The notes below the pieces were generated by a model, which did no database searches, was not told where the DNA came from, and saw nothing but the letters and a program-made list of their open reading frames with translations. The position numbers were made by a program, and so were the translations under genes. 64,000 nucleotides of DNA from Lamellibrachia columna (Eukaryota > Annelida > Polychaeta > Sabellida > Siboglinidae): contig OY759262.1 of assembly GCA_963662155.1 (NCBI GenBank), positions 16,781,782-16,845,781 of the forward strand, given 5' to 3'. This document shows positions 22,156 to 35,430 of the stretch, piece after piece. Each line of letters starts with the position of its first letter. Position 1 is the first letter of the stretch.

Positions 22156-23730
22156 ATAAAGAGAAACGTTAGAATCGTGGCATAGATTACGAACATGCAC
22201 CGAGTCATTGCTGTGCGACCAAAGAGGTGCAACAATACACAAAACTATCGATGCATCGCAATAGATGATGTGACGATGCAATAGTATCAAAAGCAAACAA
22301 TTCAGAAAGGCTATTCGAGTTACTGCAGTAATAGAAATAAACATGTTTTTCATCGATATTGGAGAAATGCATTTATTTATCGACCTAACATCAACAATCG
22401 CATTTTAAATCAATTGCTTCCAAGGTCACGTGATGACGTCATCGCATCACCTACGGTTTGGACTATTCCTGGCTCAATCATGCTATCGCAATACTAGCGC
22501 AATAGTCATACAGCCATCGTGATACCATTGCGATAGTAAAACTGTCTCCCGTAAAAACCAACACAACAAATGGGTACTCCTAACGGCATTTTAGCACCTG
22601 TCTTTATGAAACAATTCTCCCAACAACAAGAAGCCCAGATTGTGATTTTCCCAGAAATCATATCAATGTAAAATATTTAAATGTCTCACATAGCGCACCA
22701 TCTCGACCATAATTACACAACTACGGGCTTCACACTTCTCGACTGATGCACTTGTTCACGCGAGCGAGCTCAGCCTCCCAGTGAACGTTCAATGTATACA
22801 TCTGAGTGAACGGCGGCGATCGGGGGCGGAGTGAACGTAACAAGATGGTTCAAACTTGTTGAGAGTCTGACATTACACTGTGCGGAGCCCACTGCTTTAT
22901 GGATATGTAGCTATCTTTCATGCATTTCGTTTAAATTAATACCTTACTGCAATAGCTATTACAGCTACTAAAGGCATGTATGCTACAGCCCAACATTCGA
23001 GTTTATGGAATAGTCAATATGCACGGAGCACATAAATAGTAATTTGCATCGAAAACGCTTTAACTTAGTATGTGAAATAATTCGATATTCCAGCGGCTCA
23101 CGGTGGTTACGGTTGTAAAAGTTTGTAACCGGTTTACGCTGCTGTGAACACACTCGACTTAAATGTTTTATTTCCACCTAAATCTGTCGCGATAGTTTCG
23201 ACGTCGATAATTTACACAGCGTTTCGTAAATCACATCTTATATTGGCATGCTAATCTGCATTTCAAACAACCTGCACATAACGGTGACATCAGTGAAACA
23301 AGTTCACAGAGGTCACGAATCAGTCCCACAATTCGCGGTGGGACTATTTAGACGTCCGGTGTGGCTGTGAGTAGCGCTGTACCGTTCCTTGTTTCATTCA
23401 TGCTCCGTTGTCGTAACAAACACCCACGCGCAGCTTTCTGTCGGCACCTTCACGCGCCTGGTACAGCCACCTGCCGAGTTAGACAATCCGACCCAGCCGG
23501 AGCCTGGTGCGGACAGACCAACTGTAGCGATGATTGTAGGAGTTAAGCGCCGTGACTGTTGTTGTTAGTAATAAATAACGATCGCATATACTGCTGAGTC
23601 ACAATCTTTGGACGCCTGACTTGGCAGTAATGTTTTACGCTTGCGTAGCGCTGTTAAACTGATGTAACATGATACCAAACCAATTAATACATGGTAATAA
23701 TGTTCCAGTGAATATCGCTACCTACCATCG
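22156..23730. other. No gene recognised
   Basis: Intergenic DNA. No credible exon, RNA or transposon seen on either strand. Confidence 0.35.
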
Positions 23731-23734
23731 CTAC

Positions 23735-23945
23735 CATCGCAGTGACCTGAGCTGTATTGCTGGGTCATAACGAGGACACGTTGAATGAGACACTATGGCT
23801 CCTGGCTTGAAGACATTAATCACCTTTATGGGGATCTACCTGGCTACTCCCTGCACCCCCCACGAATAGTCGTGCCAGGTCGCTCATGTCCACGTGTGTT
23901 TGCGACGGACTGAAGCCGTTAAGGTGCACAGTGGCCCGTAATTAA
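23735..23945. repeat. Old dispersed repeat, copy related to 2640-2875
   Basis: 'gctgggtcataacgaggacacgttgaatgagacactatggctcctggcttgaagacattaatcacctttatgggg' parallels the block at 2710-2800. Diverged; class unknown. Confidence 0.4.
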
Positions 23946-24139
23946 ATGACCGTTTGCCGTGAATTTACTACTGCCCCTACATAAAACACGTAAGGTGAAC
24001 CTTTATCGAAGGTCGGACTATCAATGTTCACTGCTAATCGTCGCACCAGCGATGGTAGTCCAAGTCATGTCACACATGAACAACGTCATCAAAACATCGT
24101 TGCCTTCTGTCAACTTGAATGGACTAATCAACACTTTTA

Positions 24140-24530
24140 ATTTATAGTTACAAAGATGGTTTTTATCGTAAAAGTACGTTATTTAGTCAAAACTGAATAT
24201 ATTCTAACATATTGACCGCTCAAATATGTTTTAAATATCCACAACTGTCTAAATCTAATTTCACCGTTATCTGTTAACAGTTTATTGAAAGTTTCGACTC
24301 AAATATCATGTTCATCTTGTAAAATGAATAACGGTCGATATTCATAAAGAGATAAAGGTCGAATTATATTAAGACACAAATGTGTTTTAGTAAAACATAT
24401 ATGGCCTTTCAAGATAATAGAACATATATAATGTATACTATATAATATGATTTTACGATAACACATGTTCAGACTGTGTGCGATTAGAGGTGTCAACATG
24501 TTGATTTGTCCACGAAAGTCTGATAAAGTT
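24140..24530. repeat. Dispersed AT-rich repeat, copy 1 of 3 (diverged)
   Basis: Shares ordered short blocks ('accgttatctgtt', 'aattatatt...acacaaatgtg...taaaacat', 'tatgattttacgataac') with the pair at 33995-34430 and 34665-35070. Possibly a non-autonomous transposon; no terminal repeats confirmed. Confidence 0.4.
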
Positions 24531-25550
24531 AATTAGTATATAAGAAATGTGTTAGTTTTTGCTCAATAAGTAACTGAAATCGAATAATGCCTGAGCTGCG
24601 CCTATCTCTGTCCCCAAAGCAATATTCCATACGCTGTGCGTTCTGAACTCAAATCGTCAACATACGTGACCAACACCATCTCGTGATTAAAGTGTTGGTT
24701 ACATACTCAAACATTTCATTAATCTGCAGCTGTTGACATGAAGTAAGCCAAAGCGGGACAGAACTGCGAACAACAGACCTATTGTATTTCCCGCAACATC
24801 CATTGTAGCAACATAAACACTGTTGATCATGCACAGGTCCTTCGATTACGACAACTATTCACACGGACACGCGCGCATGTGTACACACACTCTCACGCAC
24901 ATATACGACCGAACACACGCACGCACACACGGATACACATGCACGCGCATGTATATACATGCATACGTAGACATACATACACGTAGAGACACACACGCAC
25001 GAACACGAACATTCAAAAACACTTACACATACGCATGCAGATACAGGTAGGCACACGTACACATGCACACTCCCACGTACGCACGTACCCATGCACAACG
25101 ACAGCGAAGACAAATGACTAAGCATTGACGTTATTTGACAATGTCATTGTTGTCTGTGAATCCGGGAATACGTCGTCGACAAATATGATATGTGCCGAAC
25201 AAAAAAGGTGAATGTCGCTGAGTTAGTATCATTGCTATATTAACTTTTTAATTATTAACTATTAAACACAGAAATCGTTCCTTTGTTATGGGTAGACATT
25301 CAAACGACAAACCAGAAAAACTACCCTGGTCTACGGGATACGTAGATGTAGTGATTGAAAACGGTGTATTGTATTTAGCTCAGCCGATTTCTTCAAAACC
25401 GTCCACAACTTGACCACACAGTCATAATGATGACTGCGAAGGTAAGGTTTCGGCATTTCGTAGCAGTATAACTGTAACTGCATTTCGTATAATATTATCA
25501 CACTTACGAGTAAACAACTTGACGTGACTGTTCAGCACATACACTAATAT
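24531..25550. other. No gene recognised; mixed CA/CGCA-rich patch
   Basis: 24870-25095 is rich in interrupted CACG, CATA and CACA words, a decayed microsatellite. No gene seen. Confidence 0.4.
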
Positions 25551-25554
25551 TTGA

Positions 25555-25635
25555 TTGATTGTGATACTAATACTAATACCAACACTAATGATAACACTAA
25601 CACTAAAACTAACACTAACATTAACACTAATAATA
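25555..25635. repeat. Degenerate (CTAACA)n repeat
   Basis: Imperfect 'actaac/actaat' hexamers over about 80 bp. Confidence 0.7.
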
Positions 25636-25999
25636 ATAACAAATGTAAATTATTTGTAAACAAGTTATTTTACTGATTGAAAACGAATATAACCAAATGG
25701 AGGTATGTTGTGTCAGTCGAAAAAGCAGGTATTAGTCTGTCAGTGGGAGATCGAATACATCACATTGATTCAATTGAAACGTCCACTTGTCTGTATGCTT
25801 CTTGGAACTTCTCCTGGTGACTTAAGTCTGGAAAGAGGGACGACATCTAAACCAACTTGATCTACATAGCATCTTCGTCAAGTACGTAAAATAACAACAT
25901 CCAACACAACACGAGTCCCTGACGTAAACAGTCGCACGTACAACACATCTAGATAGAACGTTTTTGAAAGAGTAAATTATTTTCGAAGTATTATTTGTT

Positions 26000-26778
26000 G
26001 GTGTATAACGCCAACGCAATTCAACAGTGTAATGTTGGTAAAATGCAACGGTAGAACATTCCATCGAATTCAGTTAAAGTAATTCAGTAGAAGAGTATCT
26101 GTGTATAATAGCAACACACACTTGACGGCGATCACTATTTTACGACATTTTAAGACATGCCGACAAGGTATCGGAATCGCTGGACAAATATGCTAAAATC
26201 GCAAGAATGCGACAACAAGCTTTTGTGATCGGCCGTTTAAAGTTCACACGAAGTCCTGATTTCCACAACGTGCAACTTTTATAGCCGACGTATGGTTATT
26301 GCAGGTCTTCACGATAATGTGGAAGACCTGATTTATTTACGTGAACACAAACAAGCCAGCCCCCACACATGCCAGCACCCAAACATATCAGCAACCAAAC
26401 ATGCCAACACCTAGACATGCCAGCATCCAAACATGTCAGCACCCAAACATGCCAGCACCCAAACATGCCAGCACCCATACATGTCAGCACCCAAACATGT
26501 CAGTCCCTAAACATGGCAGCCCCCAAACAGGTATTCTACACACACACACACGAGTGAACAAACAAACAAACAAACAAACAAACAAACAAACAAACAAACA
26601 AACAGGTACGTATACATTTACGCTAACAACGTTCGCATAGACGGGAACATCGTTTAAGACTAATGGGGCAGGTGCTTCAAATTTGTTTTGACAAGATCCC
26701 TACAGCACATAACCCCGTCAGAAACTCCCACGCATTCTATTTTAATCAAGCTGTACACATGGACACTGTGGTCACGCT
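26000..26778 (+). promoter_or_regulatory. Candidate promoter region of the plus gene
   Basis: Homologous to 16211-16770 on the other strand. The most conserved block is 26127-26272 ('ggcgatca', 'aaatatgctaaaatcgcaag', 'gtttaaagttcacacgaagtc'). A 16-bp minisatellite (26357-26530) and (AAAC)n (26566-26605) interrupt the plus copy and are absent from the minus copy. A weak AT-rich 'ctattttaatc' precedes the 5' UTR homology. No certain core element. Confidence 0.5.
26357..26530. repeat. 16-bp minisatellite, about 11 copies
   Basis: Unit 'ccagcacccaaacatg' with single-base variants, followed by (AAAC)n at 26566-26605. It lies within the upstream region of the plus gene. Confidence 0.92.
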
Positions 26779-26890
26779 TGAATGACGAAGCAGCGCCATC
26801 TGCATCAGGTATAAGTATGAGCTTCATGCGTGAATCCGTCATTAATCCCACTCGACGAGCAACAAGTCTATGCAGCTGACGATCTATCTG
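26779..26890 (+). other. 5' UTR exon of the plus gene (approximate start)
   Basis: Ends at donor GTAAGT (26891). Strongly similar to the minus-strand counterpart 16210-16099. It contains upstream ATGs, including a short open frame ending at TAA near 26812-26814 that is not conserved in the paralogue. Joined by a 1.86 kb intron to the acceptor at 28752-28753, which precedes the start codon by six nucleotides. Confidence 0.65.
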
Positions 26891-27085
26891 GTAAGTTGGT
26901 CGCCAGCTAGGGCGATTTATGTCATTTTCAAACAGTTGGCATGTGTAACTGTAGTTTTATATGAGGACCACCAATACAAACGAATATACACTGAACAAGA
27001 CGGAGTGGGTGATTCTCAAGGTATGATACACAAAAACAACGGGAATCGTGTTACCACTACTAGAACATTCGACGGCGCCAGGCGG

Positions 27086-27425
27086 AGCCCAGCGGCAGCA
27101 CAGAGGGTAGAACGTCTGACTGTCAGTCGAGAGGACTGGTGTTCCAATCCCCTTGCTGCCGTTTCGAAGCTTAAGAAATGTCGTTCACTCCACGTTGCCG
27201 CAGTTACCTAGTTGTATATAGGCTGTACCCCGACTGCAGACTGGTAGATATACGTGATTGAATAATCTTCGCGAAGTAATTGAAGCGTGGCAGAATGCTT
27301 CCCAGATAACTCCAGTTGGTGTAAGAACGAATAGATGTGCCACAGGGTGATGTAAACAGTGATTTGAGCGGTCCAAAGGACTGGATGCCACACTATACAA
27401 GAACTTACATTTGCCTTATCACGTG
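27086..27425 (+). mobile_element. tRNA-derived SINE in the 5' UTR intron
   Basis: tRNA-like head: 'gcacagagggtagaacg' in A-box position and 'ggtgttccaatcccc' in B-box position, then a body shared with the 7436-7712 family ('ttcactccacgttgcc', 'agactggtagatatacgtg', 'aactccagttgg', 'ggactggatgccac'). It is absent from the 125-nt paralogous intron. Confidence 0.55.
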
Positions 27426-28200
27426 CAACTTTAGTTGCAACAACTTGAAATGAAATCATTGTTTGGTAAATTAGTTCAATTATCTGTCTAAAAAATGTGA
27501 ACGTCTACTTGTTCTGTCGAAACAGTGACACACATTTGTACGCCGGTAAAATACTTGAAACAAATATTAGCAAAGCAAGCAAAGTCTATATATTCGGTTA
27601 TGGTTTACACATGTTGAGAAAGTACAAGCATCGATCGAAGCCCTATCGGTTCTCGGGAGTGTTAATTGTTGATCCGGTTCCGCCATCTTCCGTATTGTTG
27701 CAATGTTATATTTAATAATTAACTCGGATGGGTTTAACACAAAACCAGTAATAACCAATGCGAATGGCTACTGGCAAAACGTCTTTATCTCGAAGTGTGA
27801 CGCACTTAAGCTCCACGTGCGAGAGGTCCCAGTAGACGCGCCCCCATGCGGTTGTTCTTTGAAATCACTGTTCCCTCATTTTAACAGTTGACAGTAAATA
27901 CTAAACGCGTTGTCCAGCCACATTAGTCAATTTTGCGTCGTGACTGGTCTTCATTAATTTCACTCAACCGGATGTCCTTGGTATATATAATATCTACTTT
28001 TGATGATTTTCACGTAATCATGATAGTATATTTTCAATGTGTCATTTTGAATGTCAATAAAAGTATCGTCTTTGACGATATACGTTGTTTGTGTTATGTG
28101 AAATATGTTATATTATGATACTACAGTGATACTGTATTAAGCAGGACAATTGATCTCGATGTCTTGATCCATGAAAATAGACATAGGCCCTAGATTTAAG

Positions 28201-28369
28201 CAGTAGCGTATTGAGGGGGGCATAGGGGGCAATGGTCCCCTTTGGCTTAACTTTTTTCCGTATATTATAAACCTGTTGCGCCACTACACGACAGCATGGT
28301 AAACTAATGGGTGACTAAGCTTGCCCGCTGATGTGACCTTCCCTTTGTGAGATCCTAGATACGCCACTG
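28201..28369. mobile_element. hAT-like MITE, 169 bp
   Basis: Terminal inverted repeats: left 'cagtagcgtattgagg', right (reverse complement) 'cagtggcgtatctagg', about 13 of 16 matching. Flanking 8-mers 'gatttaag' and 'gtcttaaa' are compatible with a worn 8-bp target-site duplication. CAGTGGCGT termini are common in non-autonomous hAT elements. It lies in the 5' UTR intron of the plus gene. Confidence 0.6.
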
Positions 28370-28759
28370 GTCTTAAACAAGGCTGGCACGAGGTGATGTG
28401 TCGCCGACACAGTGGTGCGATACAATAGTATATATATATATATATGACGGCGTAATACATCACGTCATTTCGATGATTAAAATCAGCGTTTCACACACGA
28501 ACACATGTATTTGCTTTTTGTTCTGTATTGGTTTTCCCTACGGGAATGTATGAAATTACCCCTGGTTTCTAGTAAATATCGCATCAATCGTACACACAAA
28601 CCCTTGACTGAATCCATTGTAGATAATGTGATATTTTCTCCATCGACAAATTGCCGATTGGATTACTTTGACTGGCTAATTGATTGTTCAAGGAACGGTG
28701 ATTGTCATATGTCTGAAAACCAGGGATTGGCAGCATTGTTTCTGTTGTTGTAGTCAGCC

Positions 28760-28847
28760 ATGCGTGACGTCCGACCATCGATATGGCCCGTGGTCACTTT
28801 GATGTTGGCCACTGCCGTGTTAGCACAGCCACAGCCAGAGCCACCCC
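28760..28847 (+). CDS. Signal-peptide exon of the plus gene
   Basis: ATG 28760 with acceptor TTGTTGTAG six nucleotides upstream. Encodes MRDVRPSIWPVVTLMLATAV then LAQPQPEPP, ending in phase 1 at donor GTAAGT. A charged N-region, hydrophobic core and AxA-like cleavage context (VLA then QP) make a standard secretion signal. Start choice is supported by the homologous minus-strand exon, where the same Met-Arg start and acceptor are kept. Confidence 0.9.
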
Positions 28848-29049
28848 GTAAGTGTATTTCATTTAAACTCCACCCAGACTAACTTTGATGTCCCTATATG
28901 TAGTTAGTGAATATATAATATTATGCCCATTTAACAAAAAGTGCGTGTTTTGCTAAAATCATCAAAAAAGTAATGTTTCCCGTTTCTCGCCGGATTTTGA
29001 ACGGATCAGGTCCAAAATAATGTAATAGCTGGTCCCAAGATTTGGTCAA

Positions 29050-29760
29050 GACTAAATAACACCTTCGCACAAACAAGTTAGCATGTGGTTGTGTATAAAA
29101 GAGAGGTATGATTTGTCGCTAAATTATTTTACAACGAGACGGATGGAAACATTGATTTGAAGAAGGACCTTTAAATAAAATATCACCTAGACCATATCGT
29201 ATGATTCATTAGCATACCTGTGTTGAGGACACGGTGTTTGATATACAACATGCGATGATAATTAAATGAACAGCACTATAGCTATATTGCATTGTGTTGG
29301 CATAGTTCTGGTGCGGATGACTTTTATAATTACAATGTAAACTAATAAACGGTGTCGCGAACTGAACCACAGCTTTGAAACGGTTCTTGCTACTCCTATC
29401 TGGGTGGCAAAAGGGGCGCTCTTTTCAGGCCCTAAATTGTACTCATCCACCTAGTTGCAATATAACTACCACTGACGTCAACAGTTTGAAACCGTTTGAA
29501 ATGCGAGGCAGAAAAACGGCCTTTCTGTCACGACTATTCGAAGTTGCTTGACGGATCGTCTGACAGCTTATACGGCCGTTTGATATATACGTACGATATA
29601 AGTGATTCACCTGAAGTCATTTATTGGTCTGTCATTTGCTCGTGGGTCAACTAAACGAGGGTCATCGAAAGTCATGCCGCAGCAATTTAATGTGTGAGTC
29701 ATCGTTAATAAACTCGTGGCAGTTAAGAGTGTTTCACTGTTAGTTTAACTGTGGGTATAC
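29050..29760. other. Intron 1 blocks: dispersed repeat copy 3 and paralogue-conserved DNA
   Basis: 29050-29175 is the third copy of the dispersed repeat seen at 4971 and 17480. 29470-29760 is homologous, inverted, to the 8320-8560 block of each minus-gene tandem unit. The remainder of the 3.2 kb intron to 30600 shows nothing recognisable. Confidence 0.5.
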
Positions 29761-30614
29761 AACGTTACTGCGGCCAGTGGCGTGTCCACAGCATCTGCAT
29801 AGTTTATTACTGTGGATAATACGCATTATATGGGAGTTTTACAGGGTTATAATTGACGACTTTTGCACCTGGTAGCCATTTGCTTGCTCTCTATGGCCCT
29901 AAATCGGTTTTTGTTGTACCCAAAACCGGCATATTCAGGGAGGTTTATTGGGCAAATACGAACTATTTGGCACTTTTATGGCACTGTATGTATAGTAACC
30001 TTGCATAATTTGCATATTTAAAATGCTTTGAGTTACGCCATCTGGCGAATACAATTGGCAACATGGCGCTCAATGCAAGTTAAATATGCGTATTCGAGCT
30101 TCGAAAAAGGTGATTCAATGTGTTTTTATGCACAACATGTTTAATAAATAAATACATTGCACCTAGCATTTGTGCACTTGAGACACGTAAAATAGTTTTC
30201 TAGCGTATTTCTAGTACAATTTCAACACAACACACTATTCACAATTGTACTCAGTTAAAATGGAGAACTTTCTTGACAAACATTGGTCGTTTACCAAATC
30301 AAATAAAGATGTCAGAAATGTTCACATAAAAATGTCAGTCGTGAAATGATAAATTTTCACACATGCGCAAACGTTGGATTCCAAATTGTTGTATTTATTA
30401 AATTTAACCAACAGGACGCTGTCCGATATGGGACTCATGAACAAATATCGAGATGTTAATTCGGTACGAGGGTGCAAACACAATTCATTCAATATGTTGG
30501 AGTCTTTCATCCCGCACAATCGGAAATAGTTTGTCCAAACTTTGAAATTTTGATTGTAGTTGTACTTCTGTATGAATGTATTTTATCCGCGCAACTTTTC
30601 ATAGGAATGATGTA

Positions 30615-30725
30615 GTAGTAGTAGTAGTTGCACGTAGTAATACTAATAACAGTAATACTATTAACAATAGTATTAATAGTAACAATGATGCTAATAACAA
30701 TAATAACAATAATTATAATATTAAG
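30615..30725. repeat. (TAG)n/(AAT)n degenerate trinucleotides
   Basis: Short TAG run then imperfect AATAAC-type repeats leading into the GTAT array. Confidence 0.8.
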
Positions 30726-30784
30726 GCGCGTACAAAGCTATCCTACATTAATATAATACAATGTATTTATGTGTGTATGCACAT

Positions 30785-31835
<1,051 letters not shown>

Positions 31836-32041
31836 CGTGTATATGTGAGCCTTCGCGCGCGCACGAATGAGTGCGTGCATGGGTGCGCGTGCCTATTTGC
31901 GTACGTGTGGCTACATGTTTCCTAAGTATAACTGGATACCAATATGCTGTAGGGTTTAAAACTTAACATTGTAATTCATGCAGGTCAAACCATGTTTCCG
32001 GATTTCACTGAGTAAAGCACCACCTGTTCCCGCTGTTGTAG

Positions 32042-32194
32042 CGCCTGTCCACCAGGGAACGTGTCCCCGGGTCCCCGGTGGTATGATGGGGACTTGCGTT
32101 GAGCGGTGTAGTAGCGACGCCGACTGTCCGCCCGACAGCAAGTGCTGCTCCAACGGCTGCGGTCACGTGTGTAAGAAGGCAGTCGTAGTTGTAG
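32042..32194 (+). CDS. Short WAP exon 1 of the plus gene
   Basis: 153 nt, phase 1-1. Acceptor follows a pyrimidine-rich 'cctgttcccgctgttgtag'; donor GTGAGT. Encodes [18 protein letters not shown] then [20 protein letters not shown], eight WAP cysteines. The same acceptor context occurs in the next exon and in the minus copies, which is why I place the start here rather than at the weaker AG upstream. Confidence 0.9.
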
Positions 32195-32776
32195 GTGAGT
32201 TGTGGCTCCGCCCATAATTGTAAATGTTGTAATTATGATATAAAATATGGTAGATAATAAACTGTTCGTGCATCTTCAGCGATTCACCCAGTTGGGTCGA
32301 GACGTTGCCGATTCCTCTGATGAAGTTTTTTTGTCGAATACATTTTATGACAACCACAAAAATACGACATAATCTTGATTATGCGTAACTTATCACAACC
32401 GATCTCAAATCAACCAACATGAAATTCACTATCTTAGCACAGCAAACGTACATTGGAATTTATTTGCTTACAAATGTAATACGTTTAAAAAAATCGAATT
32501 AATTTAATTAACTGGAAACGTCAAGAAAGAACACTTGCCCAACCAACCAAATAACGAAGTTTGCACTGATGACAGCCACTGATAGATGTTTTGTTTTAAC
32601 GAACAGAACCATTACATATAACATTGCTGATGGTTTATTGTAATGTTAATTGGTTGAGTTACCGTTATGGTTATTTTAAGTAACCTAGACTCGCCGTGAA
32701 AACTCAAAAGTCCATGCTTATTATTAGCGATATTGTATGCAACTTGGTTATTCTAATACTCTTGTGCGTATGTGGG

Positions 32777-32832
<56 letters not shown>

Positions 32833-32968
32833 TGTGTGGTTGATTGTCTACATATTTCCTAAGCATGACTGGGTACATTTATAACAAAACACATTAATTC
32901 ACGCAGGTCAGACCATTTTACCGTGTTTCACAGAGTAAATCACCATCGTCCTGTTCCCGCTGTTGTAG
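32195..32968. other. Intron; (TGCG)n at 32770-32835
   Basis: The only structured part is a GTGC tetranucleotide run at 32770-32835. DNA downstream of the two short WAP exons resembles minus-gene intron DNA ('gacaaccaagaagaatacg' type block near 33285). Confidence 0.6.
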
Positions 32969-33121
32969 TGCCTGTACACCCGGGGACATGTCCCGCACTT
33001 CCTGTGGGTACTGTGGGGACATGCGATGAGCGGTGCAGTAGCGACGCCGACTGTCCGCCCGATAGCAAGTGCTGCTCCAACGGATGCGGTCACCTGTGTA
33101 AGAAGGCCATCGTTGTTGTTG
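32969..33121 (+). CDS. Short WAP exon 2 of the plus gene
   Basis: 153 nt, phase 1-1, acceptor 'tgttgtag', donor GTGAGT. Encodes GTCPALPVGTVGTCDERC then [20 protein letters not shown], eight cysteines. Tandem duplicate of the preceding exon together with flanking intron DNA ('attcacgcaggtcaga/aaaccat' is shared upstream). Confidence 0.9.
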
Positions 33122-33566
33122 GTGAGTTGCATCATGGTACATAACTGTAAGTGCTGTACATCGGATTTTAATATAATATGTTGCTAAATAACCGGGCGTG
33201 ATAAAATATTCGCGTGATTTTTTATCAATTTATTGATCTCGCTGATGAAGCCTTATTTTGAATCCGCCATGACGGTTCTTTATGAACACCAAGAAGAATA
33301 CAAATACGCTATCTTGGTAGTATATGTAGATTACCCCAACTAATATCAAACAATTCCAACGTCCATTTCTTGCATCGTCGCATAGATTGTTACAATGCTA
33401 TCACCACGTAAAACCAGATGACCTCTACACCCAACTTGGCGTCTACGGAACGTAAACGTCGCCACGACAGAAACAAATATAGTAAACGCAAACTAGATAA
33501 ATTCCATTACAAATCAACATTTACTGGATATATTTAAATATCTCGTACTTCCGACCACCTACACAG

Positions 33567-33826
33567 AAGACCCATGTAGCCTGCCTAAAGTGGTTGGACC
33601 GTGCGAGGCGGCCATTCCGAGCTGGTTCTACAATAAGACGACACTTCAGTGCGAGGAGTTCCTGTACGGCGGCTGCGACGGAAACAGCAATCGCTTCGAG
33701 ACGGCGGCCGCTTGCCGGGAAAGATGCCGGCCGTGTCCCGTGCCGCTGTGCTCGACGCGATGCAAGTACGGCTACGCCAAGGACAAGTACGGCTGTCAGA
33801 CTTGTGAATGCATCGACCCATGCAAG
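33567..33826 (+). CDS. Kunitz 1 + antistasin-like exon (Glu at P1)
   Basis: 260 nt, acceptor ACACAG phase 1, donor GTAAAG phase 0. Kunitz domain EDPCSLPKVVGPCEAAIPSW through FLYGGCDGNSNRF to CRERC has all six cysteines and the FYN and YGGC motifs. The P1 position, straight after Cys2, is Glu instead of Lys/Arg. An antistasin-like module follows: CPVPLCSTRCKYGYAKDKYG then CQTCECIDPCK. The phase-0 donor is specific to this exon class and always joins to the small Cys-tail exon. Confidence 0.9.
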
Positions 33827-33994
33827 GTAAAGGTAGCGGGACATCAGTTGGAGACTGAGTGTGCCCAATCAACCAGGAAGGAGGAGGATAGCATAGGTGC
33901 TACGCTTGCTGCGTTGGGAAGGAAATCTCCCTGTTGTCAATGCTATCACATTTCCCGCTTCTCCTTCTTTTTTTAATCAATTCCGCATTTCATA

Positions 33995-34430
33995 TTAAAA
34001 GTGATTACGTAGTGCATAACATGACACCATTGAGACTTTTAGTCACATTATTTCTGTAATTTGATTTGGTTTAGTATACCGCGTTAACTGCATATAGTCT
34101 GAGCGTTGTAATTGTCAAATTATATGTTATGGCATAAACTACAGAGGTTTATCTATATTTTAACATCTTGATCGCCAAAATGTGTTTGAATGAACCACAA
34201 TTTTAAATATAAGTTGACCGTTATCTGTTTACAAATATCGACCTTGCTGTTCAGCATGCAATGTAAACATGATATTCGGATCGAAACATTCAAATTAATC
34301 AAATAATGGTCAAATTATATCAACACACTTTGGTTCATTAAAGCACATTTTAGTGGTCAAGATGCTAGAACAGACATTGTTGATTTTATATAGCATGGTT
34401 TCACGAGAAAACCACCAAACTACATACATT
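33995..34430. repeat. Dispersed AT-rich repeat, copy 2 of 3
   Basis: About 400 bp block ('ttagtcacattatttctgtaat...accgcgttaac...catatagtctg...') repeated in direct orientation at 34665-35070, so copies flank the tail exon 34489-34579. Terminal structure not resolved. Confidence 0.75.
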
Positions 34431-34488
34431 TAATAATTTATTGCTTTTCCGGTGATGAACGTTCACAGCAACATGTCTTTCCTTTCAG

Positions 34489-34579
34489 GACGTCAAGTGT
34501 GCCGAAAATGAGGAATGCGTCCCGGTATTGCCGCCATGTCTTCCTAATATTGTCTGCCCGTGGATAGGCATATGTCGGC
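34489..34579 (+). CDS. Six-Cys tail exon 1
   Basis: 91 nt, acceptor CCTTTCAG phase 0, donor GTAAGC phase 1. Encodes DVKCAENEECVPVLPPC then LPNIVCPWIGICR. With the 'PCK' ending of the previous exon this gives a six-cysteine unit C-K-D-V-x-C-x5-C-x6-C-x5-C-x5-C. It follows every Kunitz-antistasin exon. I do not recognise it as a named domain; the first half faintly recalls follistatin/EGF-like cysteine spacing. Confidence 0.82.
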
Positions 34580-34664
34580 GTAAGCTATACATACACTGTT
34601 ATACATATTATTATGTCCTGGAGTTATAGGCTTATATTACGAAAGGACACCTCATTGTTTTTGG

Positions 34665-35070
34665 AATTTTAGTCACATTATTTCTGTAATATGATTTGTT
34701 TTAGTAAACCGCGTTAACGGTACATAGTCTGATCGTTGTTATTGACAAATCTTGTTTTGTAGTTCAAACTACATATATTTATCTATATTTTAACATATTA
34801 ATCGCCCAAATGTGTATGAATGAACCACAATTGTTAAATATAGTTGACCGTTATCTGTGTACAAATAGCGACCTTGCAGTTCAGCATGCAATGTAAACAT
34901 GATATTCGGGCCTAAATATTCAAATTAATAAAATAACGGTCAAATTATATTAAATCACTGTGGTTGTTTAAAGCACATTTGAGCGGTCAAGACGCTAGAA
35001 CAGACATTGTTTATATTATATAACATTATTTTACGATAAAAACCACCAGACTATGTACCTTTAAGCTAAG
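34665..35070. repeat. Dispersed AT-rich repeat, copy 3 of 3
   Basis: Direct repeat of 33995-34430, most bases shared. Confidence 0.75.
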
Positions 35071-35430
35071 AGTCATATAATGTTACACACACCGTCGATA
35101 AAGCTTAGCCAAAAGAGTTGAACCAGCAACACACAAGAGTGGCGCTCGCAGCGGAAAGACCAAGAACTACACAGTGAAATGTGCACGGTTTGTTCCATTT
35201 TGAAAGCGTTGATATGCAAATTGCATTAATTAAATACATGTTTCACGACACAAAATAAAGTGTTTTGTTAATGGCAAGTGTACATAATACAATTAGATGT
35301 GTAACTGTAATGCATTGCAATGCCCGTAAGTAATGTACCCGTAAACATCATGCATTCATCGGATCAACGCAGTTATCATGGTGTAGTACACCACATTTTC
35401 GCCCAATTCATAGCAACCGCGTTCTTGCAG

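Noticed and set aside
22015..22353. 112-codon minus frame with repeated Ser/His-rich segment
   Set aside because: Produced by the 31-bp minisatellite and flanks; no splice or domain support.
32018..32041. Alternative acceptor AAAG at 32016-32017 for short WAP exon 1
   Set aside because: The phase is compatible, but the AG at 32040-32041 has the better pyrimidine tract and is conserved in the other short WAP exon, whereas the upstream AG is not.
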